NCBI RefSeq assembly: GCF_002953135.1
Contig: NZ_CP026372.1
Span: 558,001-622,000, forward strand
Source of the DNA: Sphingobium sp. SCG-1
Lineage (GTDB): Bacteria > Pseudomonadota > Alphaproteobacteria > Sphingomonadales > Sphingomonadaceae
Direction of reading: 5' to 3'
Length of the DNA stretch: 64,000 bases
Shown here piece after piece: positions 45,498 to 54,481 of this stretch (positions are counted from its first letter, which is position 1; each line of letters starts with the position of its first letter). Made by a program: the position numbers and the translations under genes. The notes beneath the pieces were generated by a model, which did no database searches, was not told the DNA's origin, and was given only the letters and a program-made list of their open reading frames with translations.

Positions 45498-46510
45498 ATG
45501 ACGGACGCGCGAAGGAGCAAGCTGCTGGCGGTCCTAGCGGAGGATTATGATCCGCCTGAAACCTTCGTGTTGCGCCCGTTCAATCCGGGTGTCCCGGAGG
45601 TGGGGCAGGTGCGTGTGCGCGTGCGCGTGCACGCCGCAGGACTGAGTTTCGTCGATGTTCTTACGGCCGCGGGGAAATATCAGACGCGGCCGCCTCTTCT
45701 GTTCGTTCCGGGCGGGGAAATAGCCGGCATAGTGGAAGCAGTCGCCGGGTGGTGATCGGACGATAATTGGCATGCGGGTGCTGGCAGTTTCGGCGTCCGG
45801 GGCTCTCACTTCCTATGCCAGTGCCAATGTCGATGTCGAGCGGCTATGGGTAATGCCAGACCTGATGGATTTCGTCACTGGGCAGCCTTCCGTGTCGGTT
45901 TCGTCACAGCCTATGAGGCTCTGGTGCGGTTGGGCCGGATTCGCGCTGGGGGATGCGTCGTCGTGTTGGGGGCAAGCGGCACGGTCGGACTTGCTGCCGT
46001 GCAGCTGGCGAGCACGCTTGGCGCCAGGGTCATTGCATCCGCGTCAACCGAGGAGAAGCGGGTTCTTGCCATCGCGCATGGGGCAGATGCAGCCGTCGAA
46101 ACGCATGATCCTGAATGGCGCAGGCGCGTAAGCGACGCTAATGGTGGGCGGCCAGTCGATATCGTCTTCGATCCCGTGGGGGGCGATGCGACCGAACCGG
46201 CCTTTCGCAATTTGGGTTGGAACGGGCGCCATCTGATGGTCGGCTTCGCATCGGGGGCTCTATCGCGAACCTTCCGCTTCTCAAGGGTTCGTCGCTGATC
46301 GGGGTGAACATAGGGCAAGCGCTCGCCCGAAATCCTTCGGCCTATGCGGCAAACTTAACGGCCCTGTTCGAACTCTATGAAACCAAGGGCCTGTCGCCTG
46401 TAACTGCAATTATTTGTCCTCTCCACGATTTTGCAACGGCTATGAACGTGGCGCGTAGCGGGAAGGGGCTGGGGCGGATAGTGGTAACGATGGACGCCGA
46501 CGGCGACTAG
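45498..46510 (+). pseudogene. NADPH:quinone oxidoreductase-like (zinc-independent MDR), frameshifted
   Basis: Read across frames this is one medium-chain reductase: 'VHAAGLSFVDVLTAAGKYQ', 'FVPGGEIAGIVEAVAG', then a shift, 'VTAYEALVRLGRIRAG', 'GASGTVGLAAVQLASTLGA' (NADPH loop), 'VFDPVGGDATEPAFRN', another shift, and 'ANLTALFELYETKGLSPVT'. At least three frame changes are needed. The ATG at 45498 lies 2 bases after the phosphotransferase stop. Intact relatives reduce quinones or enones. Confidence 0.85.
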
Positions 46511-46514
46511 CATG

Positions 46515-47282
46515 TCAGATATTGATGGGCACGGAGCGCCCCCGTGGAACGATCAGGTCGACATTAACATCGGACGGCAGCTTAAGTAATGCGATAAGCA
46601 TCTGCGTCATCGTCGTGCGCGATACAGCTTCTCCCGTATGCGACGCCAGGTATCCGCCATCGTGCAAAGCTCCGACGAACTTCTCCACCACTTGCGGATC
46701 GTTAGCTGCGCGCAGGCTGCTACCTTCGGTTCTGCCCAGCCTTACCGCGGTCACGCGGGTACGCTGATCACGCAATTCCTCCCGCAAGCCTGCGGCTAAG
46801 CCTTCGATCGCGGCTTTGGTCGCGGCATACATAGAGAGATAGGGGAAGGCCGTCTTCGCGCTCTCCGACCCGATGAAAACGATGTCCCCACCGCCTGCTA
46901 CGCGCAAATAGGGTATGGCTGCGCGTGCGCAGAAGATCGCGCCTGCGACGTTTACATTAAGCTGTCGCGCGACCTGCGCGTCGGAGACCTCCTCGACGCG
47001 CGAAATGACCATGGTTGCTGCATTGGACACGAGCACGTCGACACGTCCAAAATGCCTAGCCAGTTTGTCGAAGGCAGCATTAACGCTGGCCGGATCGGAG
47101 ACATCACAGGGAACCGCAAGGGCGGCGTCGCCGAGCGTGCTTGCGGCCTCCCTTAAATGGGCGGAGTCGCGCGCCACCATGGCGACCACGGCGCCTTCGG
47201 CGATCAGCGCTTCGCAGAAGGCGCGGCCCAATCCTTTCGATGCGCCGGTTACCACACAGGCCTTGCCCGCCAGGTCGGTCAT
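46515..47282 (-). CDS. SDR family oxidoreductase
   Basis: 255 residues with 'VTGASKGLGRAFCEALIAEG', 'VLVSNAATM', Ser in 'FIGSESAKT' and 'SMYAATKAAIEG'. The C-terminal region has no 'DGG' end. It lies 12 bases after the second SDR and converges with the broken quinone oxidoreductase, 4 bases apart. Confidence 0.88.
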   Translation of the reverse strand: MTDLAGKACVVTGASKGLGRAFCEALIAEGAVVAMVARDSAHLREAASTLGDAALAVPCDVSDPASVNAAFDKLARHFGRVDVLVSNAATMVISRVEEVSDAQVARQLNVNVAGAIFCARAAIPYLRVAGGGDIVFIGSESAKTAFPYLSMYAATKAAIEGLAAGLREELRDQRTRVTAVRLGRTEGSSLRAANDPQVVEKFVGALHDGGYLASHTGEAVSRTTMTQMLIALLKLPSDVNVDLIVPRGRSVPINI

Positions 47283-47294
47283 GGTCGCATGACC

Positions 47295-48107
47295 TTATTT
47301 GCCCTTGAACAATTCGGGCTGTTTGAATGCGCCTACCGCGGTACCGCCGGTGAACCCGCCATCAACGGGCAGGCAGATCGCGTTTATGAAGCCGGCCAGA
47401 TCGCTGTTGAGGAGGAGGAGGGCGTCGGCCTGTTCCTGCGCGGTTGAACGACGTCCTGCCGGGCCATAGAACATTGCAAGCCGTTCTTCGCCTGCAAGTT
47501 CCTCAAAGGCGGCGATCATGGGGGTATCGGTCGGACTTGGCATGGTGATATTGGCGCGAATATGGCGCGGCGCGAGCTCCACCGCAAGAACTTGGGTCCA
47601 GCAGTTCAGCAATTCCTTGGCGAAGCTGTAAGTGTCGCCGACCGTCTCGGGAGTGGCGGCGGCCCAGTCGAGAAACTCCTGCCGCCCCTTCGCCATGACT
47701 TCTTTCAGCAGATCTAGTCGGGAGAGATAGCGCATTCCGGCCAGCGAGGAAATGGTCGCGATCGCGCCGCCCTCCTTGATCTTGGGCACCCACTGTTCCG
47801 TCCAGTAGCGCAGGCCCAGAAAGTTCACGGCAAGGACGTCTTGGCCGGGGAAGGTTTGCGGCAGGCCCGCGCAATTGAAAAGCGCATCGATTCTCCCCCC
47901 GATCGCTTCGACGACCTGGTCGATCGCATTCCAGTCCTTGAGGTCGAGTTCGCTAAACGAGGCCATCTCGACGCTCGACGCGCGGATGTCGGCGCCATGG
48001 ACTTCGGCGCCCATTTCGACCAGCGAACGGGCGCAGGCTTCTCCCATGCCCGAAGCGCAACCAACGATGGCAACACGTTTGCCGATATATGAGATTTGTT
48101 TAGTCAC
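47295..48107 (-). CDS. SDR, 3alpha-hydroxysteroid / coniferyl-alcohol dehydrogenase-like
   Basis: 270 residues from a GTG at 48107 with GAGGAG ahead. 'GKRVAIVGCASGMGEACARS' binds NAD, 'FNCAGLPQTF' follows, and the active site is 'ISSLAGMRYLS' plus 'DTYSFAKELLNCW'. The long loop between them ('VMAKGRQEFLDWAAATPET') is typical of the bacterial 3alpha-hydroxysteroid dehydrogenase/coniferyl-alcohol dehydrogenase group. That group oxidises cyclic or aromatic alcohols, which fits a polycyclic substrate, but activity cannot be fixed by sequence. Confidence 0.85.
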   Translation of the reverse strand: MTKQISYIGKRVAIVGCASGMGEACARSLVEMGAEVHGADIRASSVEMASFSELDLKDWNAIDQVVEAIGGRIDALFNCAGLPQTFPGQDVLAVNFLGLRYWTEQWVPKIKEGGAIATISSLAGMRYLSRLDLLKEVMAKGRQEFLDWAAATPETVGDTYSFAKELLNCWTQVLAVELAPRHIRANITMPSPTDTPMIAAFEELAGEERLAMFYGPAGRRSTAQEQADALLLLNSDLAGFINAICLPVDGGFTGGTAVGAFKQPELFKGK

Positions 48108-48148
48108 GATTTTCTCCTCGCCATTCCCGCCTAGCCTTGCCGATATTA

Positions 48149-48457
48149 TTAGACTTCAAGATCGAGGAGGGGAGCAAATTGCTGGACGCCATCGAAGTCG
48201 CGCTCCTCGATCCCGCCTGAACTTCCCGCGCGCGGAATTGTTATTTTGACAATGAGAGCTGGTTGATAGGCGAAAACTGCCACATCGTCGGCGTCGAGGT
48301 TAAAGCAGGGCGCAATCGCAGCAGCGGACAATCCGGGAGATTTACGTACCCGGTCGAACTGGTCTTCATTTTCGAAACCGATGTCAAAAGTGATGAACGA
48401 AGCGCCGGCGTTGCCGCTCTTGATATAGGTCGCTACCGTGTCGAGACGCGCCATCAT
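48149..48457 (-). CDS. DUF4387 family protein (AtuA partner)
   Basis: 102 residues: 'YIKSGNAGASFITFDIGF', 'LDADDVAVFAYQPALIVK' and 'GDFDGVQQFAPLLDL'-like end. This is DUF4387, usually encoded next to or fused with AtuA-family (DUF1446) proteins. Its start overlaps the AtuA stop (ATGA), so the two are made at a fixed ratio and probably form a complex. Confidence 0.85.
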   Translation of the reverse strand: MMARLDTVATYIKSGNAGASFITFDIGFENEDQFDRVRKSPGLSAAAIAPCFNLDADDVAVFAYQPALIVKITIPRAGSSGGIEERDFDGVQQFAPLLDLEV

Positions 48458-49821
48458 ACATCCTCCATTTCAATCGGAAACAGGCTTGTGAGTTCTCCGG
48501 GTTCAATGCCCATGATGTGCCACAAGCTCCATTCATAGACCGCGCCCATATCAATGATGCTCGGAGAAAAGGGGTAAGCGAAGTTCCCTCCACCACCCAT
48601 CCGCCCATGAATGTCGAGACGCGATCCTGTCGGTCCGAGGCGTGAGGCAAGTGCATTGGTGACGGCTTCGGTCTTGCCGACCAAGTCGACGACGAACCCA
48701 ATTTCATGTCCCACCTGATCGCGCAGCGGCTCTAGCGGTCCCATTACGGCGTCACGCCCGTAGGCGCGGAAATTTAGTATATAGTCGTCAGGCTGGAACC
48801 CCAGGCTACGCGCTGCACGAGCGATCGCAGCACGATAGGCGTCCATATACTCGTCCAGCCTTTCGAGAAGGCGTGGATCTCTCAGGCCTGCGATCAGCAA
48901 CTTACGGAACCCAACCCTGCGCGCGCCCTCGAGCTTGAGCGTGGGATGTTCGGTGGCGATATAGCGGCTTCCCGTGACCCGGACGGACCGATCGTCGATC
49001 TGTTCGTAGCGCGACAATTCTGTGTCGATCATCCCTGTCGGCTGCACGACCCGGAACGGGTCGCTGTTCTCGTGCAGAGTGATGCCTGCCACGGTCTTGA
49101 CCGTGCAGACCGACCCTTCACGGGTCGGCACAATGGTAAAGCCGCTTTCGTCGATAGTCGCGAGCACGGGCGAACCATCCTGTGGTCGGGTGGTCGCAAG
49201 ATAACCCTTATCGATGCATTTTGCCGCATGCCATACCGCTCCCGCTGGCAAGCCGGCGCGGATAGCCACGGCAGAGAATATCGATGGATCAGTCGCCCGC
49301 CCCGCAATGATGACATCCGCCCCGGCTTCCAGCGCTGCCTGAAAAGGTTCCACCCCCATCATGGCGACAGCCGCACTGGTCGCAGCAAGGAGTTCATCGT
49401 TCAGTGGCGTGACTGAGCCGACCGGGGCCAGATGCCCACTGTGCAGCGCATTTCTGATCCGCTCCCTGGAGACTTCTGCTGGGATGACCGCCATTCGGAA
49501 ATTCAAACCATCTTCGCGCGCGACTTCGCGTACCAGATCGGCCAGCGCGTCGAGTTGCGGGCGGGCGCCCGCACCGCCGGCCGAACCAGTGATGAACGGT
49601 ATGGCTAGTTCGCGCGCGCCCTGCAGCAGCAGCCGCAAATCGCGCTTCAGTGTTTCCTTACTTTTCTGTAGCTTCCCGGTACCCAGAAAATAGGGTCCGA
49701 AATCGGCGCTTCCAGCATCGCAGGCGATCAGGTCAGGCGCGAGATCCAGGCCGTTGCGAAACCCGTTGTACGAGAATCCCAAACCGAGTGTACACGTTGC
49801 GAGAATCTTGCTTTCACGCAT
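48454..49821 (-). CDS. AtuA-family protein (DUF1446, acyclic terpene utilisation)
   Basis: 455 residues from the ATG at 49821, 8 bases after AGGTG; the open frame reaches 49968 but the extra part does not resemble the family. 'IACDAGSADFGPYFLGTG', 'ITGSAGGAGARPQLD', 'VIIAGRATDPSIFSAVAI' and 'DIHGRMGGGGNFAYPF' are typical. In Pseudomonas, atuA belongs to citronellol/geraniol degradation, and a lyase on a carboxylated hydroxyacyl-CoA has been proposed. No geranyl-CoA carboxylase genes are present here, so the substrate is probably different. Confidence 0.88.
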   Translation of the reverse strand: MRESKILATCTLGLGFSYNGFRNGLDLAPDLIACDAGSADFGPYFLGTGKLQKSKETLKRDLRLLLQGARELAIPFITGSAGGAGARPQLDALADLVREVAREDGLNFRMAVIPAEVSRERIRNALHSGHLAPVGSVTPLNDELLAATSAAVAMMGVEPFQAALEAGADVIIAGRATDPSIFSAVAIRAGLPAGAVWHAAKCIDKGYLATTRPQDGSPVLATIDESGFTIVPTREGSVCTVKTVAGITLHENSDPFRVVQPTGMIDTELSRYEQIDDRSVRVTGSRYIATEHPTLKLEGARRVGFRKLLIAGLRDPRLLERLDEYMDAYRAAIARAARSLGFQPDDYILNFRAYGRDAVMGPLEPLRDQVGHEIGFVVDLVGKTEAVTNALASRLGPTGSRLDIHGRMGGGGNFAYPFSPSIIDMGAVYEWSLWHIMGIEPGELTSLFPIEMEDV

Positions 49822-50080
49822 CACGCCGCACCTGCGTTGCCTGGCGCCGTCTGGCTCCCCTCCACCAAAAACAATCAGTGCTGCCAATGCATAATCTGCT
49901 GGTCGGCATTTCTCGTCCTCATACCTTTGTCTGAAATCAACTCGGTGGATCGTCCATCGTACCGGCAACGCTAACTAATAAGTTATAGGATTACAATAAT
50001 TGTGTTGAAAATGACTGGCGGGGCAGGCACAGTTTTATGGCACAATAGGTGATCTGGGAATCGGGGAGAGGTGCGCGATA

Positions 50081-51313
50081 ATGGCGAAGGTGATGCAGGG
50101 TATCCGGGTTCTGGAGGTGGCGCAGTTCACTTATGTTCCAGCGGCAGGTGCCGTCCTTTCCGACTGGGGCGCCGATGTGATCAAGATCGAGCATCCAGTG
50201 CGCGGCGATGCTCAGCGCGGCCTCAAGGTTCTGCAGCGCTTCAAGCTCGACATGAACCGGAACGTGTTCATGCAGCACCCCAATCGCGGGAAGCGCAGCG
50301 TTGGGCTTGATCTTTCTTGCGACGAAGGGCTGACACTCCTTTATCAAATGGTCAGGCACTGCGACGTGTTCCTGACCAATTATCTGCCCAGTGTGCGGCG
50401 TAAGCTTCGGATCGAAGTCGAAGACATCCGCAAGCACAATCCCAACATCATTTATGCGCGGGGTTCCGCCTTGGGAGACAAGGGTGACGAACGCGAAATG
50501 GGCGGGTTCGACTCCACAGCGTTCTGGGCGCGCGCCGGTTCCGCGACCCTGGTCACGCCCAAGGCGCTTGGAGGGCCTTTGACTCAACCTGGGCCGGCTT
50601 ATGGCGATACGATTGGCGGTATGAACCTGGCTGGAGGGGTCGCCGCGGCGCTGTTTCACCGGGAGCGCACGGGGGAAGCCACGGAAGTCGATGTTTCGCT
50701 GCTCGGTACGGGCATGTGGGCCGCAGCGTGCGCCATCGATGTCTGCATGGAAGCGGAAGATGTTCCGTTTGACAACGTTATGCCCGGCGCTAACCAGACC
50801 CTTGGCGGCAATCCGCTCGCTAACGTCTTTGAGACCTCCGATGGTCGCCATGTCAACCTCAGCACGCTAACGCCGGATCGCTACCTTGCCGATGTGTTCA
50901 TCCATCTCGGACTGGAAGATCTAATAGAGGACGAACGTTTCAACAGCTACGAAGCGCTTATGGCAAATTCGGCGGAGGTAACGAGGCTTCTGACCAAAGC
51001 GTTCAAGGCCAAGCCGCTCTCCTACTGGAGAGAGCATTTGCGCACCATGCAGGGGCAATGGGCTCCCTATCAAACCGCGTTGGAAGTTGCGGAAGATCCG
51101 CAGGCACTTGCCAACGACCTCATCTTCGAGGTGGAATCGCCGGATGGCGGTCGGAAGATCAAGCTGGTTGCTAGCCCCGTTCAGTTCGATCATGTGCCAA
51201 TAGCCAATACCCGCGCACCAGAAGCGTCCGAGCATACCGAGTTCGTTCTTGCGGAAATGGGAATTGACTGGGACGAGATCGATCGCCTGAAGTCGATGGG
51301 CGTCATAGCATGA
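50081..51313 (+). CDS. Type III CoA-transferase (CaiB/BaiF family)
   Basis: 410 residues in the normal order: 'GIRVLEVAQFTYVPAAGAVL' then 'GADVIKIEHP' at the N-terminus, 'AYGDTIGGMNLAGGVAAALF' with the catalytic Asp near 170, and 'LGTGMWAAACAID'. It transfers CoA between carboxylic acids. GGGGAGAGG lies before the ATG. It starts the plus-strand operon that runs to the hairpin at 55808. Confidence 0.93.
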   Translation: MAKVMQGIRVLEVAQFTYVPAAGAVLSDWGADVIKIEHPVRGDAQRGLKVLQRFKLDMNRNVFMQHPNRGKRSVGLDLSCDEGLTLLYQMVRHCDVFLTNYLPSVRRKLRIEVEDIRKHNPNIIYARGSALGDKGDEREMGGFDSTAFWARAGSATLVTPKALGGPLTQPGPAYGDTIGGMNLAGGVAAALFHRERTGEATEVDVSLLGTGMWAAACAIDVCMEAEDVPFDNVMPGANQTLGGNPLANVFETSDGRHVNLSTLTPDRYLADVFIHLGLEDLIEDERFNSYEALMANSAEVTRLLTKAFKAKPLSYWREHLRTMQGQWAPYQTALEVAEDPQALANDLIFEVESPDGGRKIKLVASPVQFDHVPIANTRAPEASEHTEFVLAEMGIDWDEIDRLKSMGVIA

Positions 51314-51377
51314 TTCTGCATGTCGGCCGCGACGGTCGGCAGGCAAATCGGTCATTCGGTGTGAAATTATCCTCGCG

Positions 51378-52274
51378 ATGAATGGTCTGAATCCTATTCG
51401 AAAGCCCCTACCTTTCGAGCACATGTTTGCGTTTGAAGAGTGCGGCCCGGATCATTTCCGTTCGGCCCATACCGACGGACGACGCCGCCGTGTTTTTGGC
51501 GGACAGTTGTTAGCCCAAGCCCTGGCCGCCGGCCTGCAAACAGTGGAAAGTGATCGACCTGCCCACGCCTTTCAGGTGCAGTTCGGACACGCTGGCGACA
51601 GCGCCACACCGTTCGATTTTCTGGTGGAGCGAACAGCTAACGGACGCAGCTTTTCAAGCCGTCATATCAAGGGCATGCAAGGCGACAAAATAGTTCTTTC
51701 GGCCATGGCGTCGTTTCATAAATCCGAAGGAGGCATGGCTTTTCAGCACGCAATGCCCGATGCGCCGCCGCCCGAGACATTGCGGCCAATGCAGGACTGG
51801 CGGGCCGAGGCGATTTTGGCGGCGGGCGGCAGCGAAAGTGAGGCCCAAGGCATGCGGCATCTGGGTTTCGAGGTGCGCCCGACGATCGTCGTGAACGTGA
51901 TGTGGCCCGAAGTGCAGCCGCCCGTCCAACAATTCTGGGCTCGCCCTTATGGGCCGACTCCGGCAGATCCGATCAAGCGGCAGGCGATGCTCGCCTATCT
52001 TAGCGACATCATGTTCCTGTCGACTGCGTTGCAGCCGCACGGCAAGCATTGGTTGAGCACGCCGATGCACTGGGCTTCGCTTAATCATACCTTCCGATTG
52101 CATGCTCCGACGGATTTCAGCGACTGGATCTTATGGAGCATGCAAGTGGTCTGGACCGGCGGAGGAAGGGGGGTCGTCAGTGGCCGCATGCACGATCGGG
52201 GCGGGCGCCTGCTTGCTTCCGCTTCCCAAGAGGGACTGATGCGGCTGGCGGACAGGGAAGAGCGTCATGGATGA
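51378..52274 (+). CDS. Acyl-CoA thioesterase II (TesB-like)
   Basis: 298 residues with two hotdog halves. 'RRRRVFGGQLLAQALAAG' opens the first; 'LAYLSDIMFLSTAL' carries the catalytic Asp and 'MHWASLNHTFRLHAPTDF' and 'LASASQEGLMR' close the second with the expected Thr/Ser-Gln partner. It hydrolyses acyl-CoA to free acid and CoA, probably to relieve CoA trapping. No good ribosome site is seen at the ATG. The end overlaps the next gene by 8 bases. Confidence 0.9.
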   Translation: MNGLNPIRKPLPFEHMFAFEECGPDHFRSAHTDGRRRRVFGGQLLAQALAAGLQTVESDRPAHAFQVQFGHAGDSATPFDFLVERTANGRSFSSRHIKGMQGDKIVLSAMASFHKSEGGMAFQHAMPDAPPPETLRPMQDWRAEAILAAGGSESEAQGMRHLGFEVRPTIVVNVMWPEVQPPVQQFWARPYGPTPADPIKRQAMLAYLSDIMFLSTALQPHGKHWLSTPMHWASLNHTFRLHAPTDFSDWILWSMQVVWTGGGRGVVSGRMHDRGGRLLASASQEGLMRLADREERHG

Positions 52275-52695
52275 TCTTCACGCCATAGGCAGGCTCATCC
52301 GGCGTTATAACGTCGATGGCGACCGCGGAAGGATCGAAGCGTTGAGCGCCTGTTTTCTGGAAGACGGAGTTCTGGACGCAGCAGGCGGAGTGATGGAGGG
52401 TCGCAAGGCGATCATCGACAACCTGTCTAAGCCGCGCGGTTCCGACCGTTTGGAGGTGGTGCGACATCATCTATCGACTCATAGTGCCGAAATCGGGCAA
52501 GATGGCATCAGCGCCACCGGGCGGACATATTTTTCGGTCCTCACCAACATCGGCCTTGATCATCATGGCGTCTATGTCGATCGTTACCGCAAGCTGGATA
52601 AGAACTGGTTCATCCAACATAGGCAGGTCCGGATCGACTGGCAGTCGCCCGATTCACTGTTTCGCGCACTGCCGGTCCGGGATCGAGGCCTTTAG
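52267..52695 (+). CDS. SnoaL-like / NTF2-fold protein
   Basis: 142 residues: 'IGRLIRRYNVDGDRGRIEAL', 'CFLEDGVLDAAGG', 'EVVRHHLSTHSAEIG' and 'KNWFIQHRQVRIDW' follow the NTF2/SnoaL_4 pattern. It overlaps the thioesterase gene by 8 bases and is 10 bases ahead of a shortened hydrolase, the same SnoaL-then-hydrolase order as at 10-11.6 kb. Role unknown; a hydratase, isomerase or structural partner is possible. Confidence 0.8.
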   Translation: MDDLHAIGRLIRRYNVDGDRGRIEALSACFLEDGVLDAAGGVMEGRKAIIDNLSKPRGSDRLEVVRHHLSTHSAEIGQDGISATGRTYFSVLTNIGLDHHGVYVDRYRKLDKNWFIQHRQVRIDWQSPDSLFRALPVRDRGL

Positions 52696-52705
52696 AAAGA
52701 CCTCA

Positions 52706-53338
52706 ATGGGTTCCACGAGCGTCATCGCAGATGCGACCAGTGCTAGGAGCGGGGTCGAAGGATCGGAATGGTTCCGCACCGCTCCTGCCGACCAACCGCT
52801 GCGTCGCATGGTAGAAGTAGAAGGCGCGTTGATCGAAGTTCTGGAATGGGGGAACCGGAATGCGCCCGGGATTCAGTTGCTGGACGTGGGGCTGGGCCCG
52901 AACGTCAGAACGCCTCCCGTGGACCCGCGCCGACGAGTTTTCAGTACGCGCGAAGAGGGAGTCGAACGCTATCGCCTGACGCCTGCTCAAGATGCGGAGC
53001 CTTATATTTCGCGGCATATAGCCGCCGCCAGTCTCACCGAAGCCGGGGAAGGATGGGAATGGTGTTTCGATCTCAACATCGCTGCGAAACTTGAGCGACC
53101 GCATCATTGGGATCTCGTTCCTCAGGCGAAGTGGGCCATTGCCTTCGTACGGGGACAAAATTCGCGCGTCGTGCGCGAGGAGCTTCAGGAGCAACAGCGG
53201 GCATGGGCAAGTTCCGGGACGCCTTTTGCGACTGTTCCTCTCGCCGTTGATCATCTGATGCTGGATCAACCGATCGCGCTTGCCGCCACTTTGCGCGCGT
53301 TCGCCGCAATTTGGGAAGGCGGAGGGGAGACGATGTAG
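52706..53338 (+). pseudogene. Alpha/beta hydrolase with an internal in-frame deletion
   Basis: 210 residues, about 90 short of the family. The N-terminus 'FRTAPADQPLRRMVEVEGAL' with 'IEVLEWGNRNAPGIQLLDVG' leads to the first core strand, but the next segment ('RRRVFSTREEGVERYRLTP') already belongs to the cap region. The part between, with the 'HG' oxyanion strand and the nucleophile elbow G-x-S-x-G, is missing. The C-terminal His region 'PLAVDHLMLDQP' is kept. The frame is open, so a protein could be made, but it cannot be an active hydrolase. Confidence 0.75.
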
Positions 53339-53380
53339 CGGGCGGACATAACCGTTAAAAAGATAAGGATTGATAGCAGC

Positions 53381-54349
53381 ATGAAAACACTCGTGATCGG
53401 CGCGACCGGTTATCTTGGTGCGCATGTCGGCAAGGCCCTTTCCAGCGCCGGAATGGACGTTACGGGTCTCACGCGCCATGTGGACGAGGACCGCATCGCC
53501 TTTATCGGGAAAAACGGCATGAAAGTGCTGGCAGGCGATATGGTGGAAGAAGGGGCGTTCCCGAACGTCGTGCCTTTCGACGCCATCGTCTTTGCGCCGC
53601 AGCTGCTGATGAACCCCGAGCAGGCAGCGGTTCGCCGCATTCTCGACGCATTGGAGGGCACCGGGAAGGTCTTCATCTTCACATCGGGCACAGGTGTGCT
53701 GGGGCAGCGCACGATGGGGGCATGGAGCCAGGACAGCTTTGCCGAAGACGATCCGTTCGTGCCTCTCCGGGCGATTGCCAAACGGGCGGAGACGGAAAAT
53801 ATTGTGCGCGCCGCCGAAAGGCGGGGTGTCCGTGCAATGGTGATCCGTCCCCCTCGGGTTTGGGGATATGGTGCGCGTGGCCCTGTGTCGATGACGTATG
53901 AGTCGGTCGCCCGAACGGGTGCGGCATGCTTCGTCGGCGAGGGGCTGAACCTCTATTCCAGCGTTCATGTCGATGACCTTTGCGATCTATATGTAAAGGC
54001 TGTGCTGTCTGGAACGGCCGGCGCATTATATCATGCCGTGGGAGGCGAGATCCCCAACCGCTGGATAGCAGAGTGCGTTGCACGCGACATGGGCTGCCAA
54101 ACGCGCAGCGTGGACATGGACGAAGCCATGAAGATATGGGGACGTTACCAGACGCTGATCGTGCTTAGCGTATCCAGTCGGTCACGCGCTGTGCGGTCAC
54201 GGCATGAGCTCGACTGGTCCCCCCACCATACCGACATGCTGACCGAAGTCGGCCTGATGGAATTTCGCGAACTGGCGTATAAAGCGCCGCAAAGCATCGT
54301 GGAAGGCCGCATGTCGACAGCTCTCGATCGCGTTACCGCACAATATTGA
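53381..54349 (+). CDS. NAD(P)-binding epimerase/dehydratase-like protein (extended SDR)
   Basis: 322 residues. 'LVIGATGYLGAHVGKALSSA' is the NAD(P) loop, 'FIFTSGTGVLG' the strand-4 region, and 'NLYSSVHVDDLCDLY' the C-terminal 'hVDD' signature of the epimerase/dehydratase family. A 'YxxxK' pair was not seen at the expected place, so it may be an atypical (NmrA-like) member. It lies between the shortened hydrolase and the amidohydrolase. Confidence 0.82.
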   Translation: MKTLVIGATGYLGAHVGKALSSAGMDVTGLTRHVDEDRIAFIGKNGMKVLAGDMVEEGAFPNVVPFDAIVFAPQLLMNPEQAAVRRILDALEGTGKVFIFTSGTGVLGQRTMGAWSQDSFAEDDPFVPLRAIAKRAETENIVRAAERRGVRAMVIRPPRVWGYGARGPVSMTYESVARTGAACFVGEGLNLYSSVHVDDLCDLYVKAVLSGTAGALYHAVGGEIPNRWIAECVARDMGCQTRSVDMDEAMKIWGRYQTLIVLSVSSRSRAVRSRHELDWSPHHTDMLTEVGLMEFRELAYKAPQSIVEGRMSTALDRVTAQY

Positions 54350-54481
54350 GATCATCATTCTCCTCCACGAAAATCCGCAAACGAGCCAAAAAGTGAAAGG
54401 GTGTTGATTATCATCGTATCGACAGGTATACGGCCATTGGCAATGGTGTGATTGACCAACAAGTTCAAAGGAGATGGACCT

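Noticed and set aside
45605..45632. GTGCGC-type repeat in the quinone oxidoreductase pseudogene
   Set aside because: It encodes alternating Val-Arg in a beta strand; a short, imperfect run with no sign of a microsatellite function.
52703..53968. A 421-codon minus-strand open frame
   Set aside because: It runs antisense over the hydrolase and epimerase-like genes, is rich in Arg, His and Pro as expected for a shadow frame in GC-rich DNA, and shows no domain.
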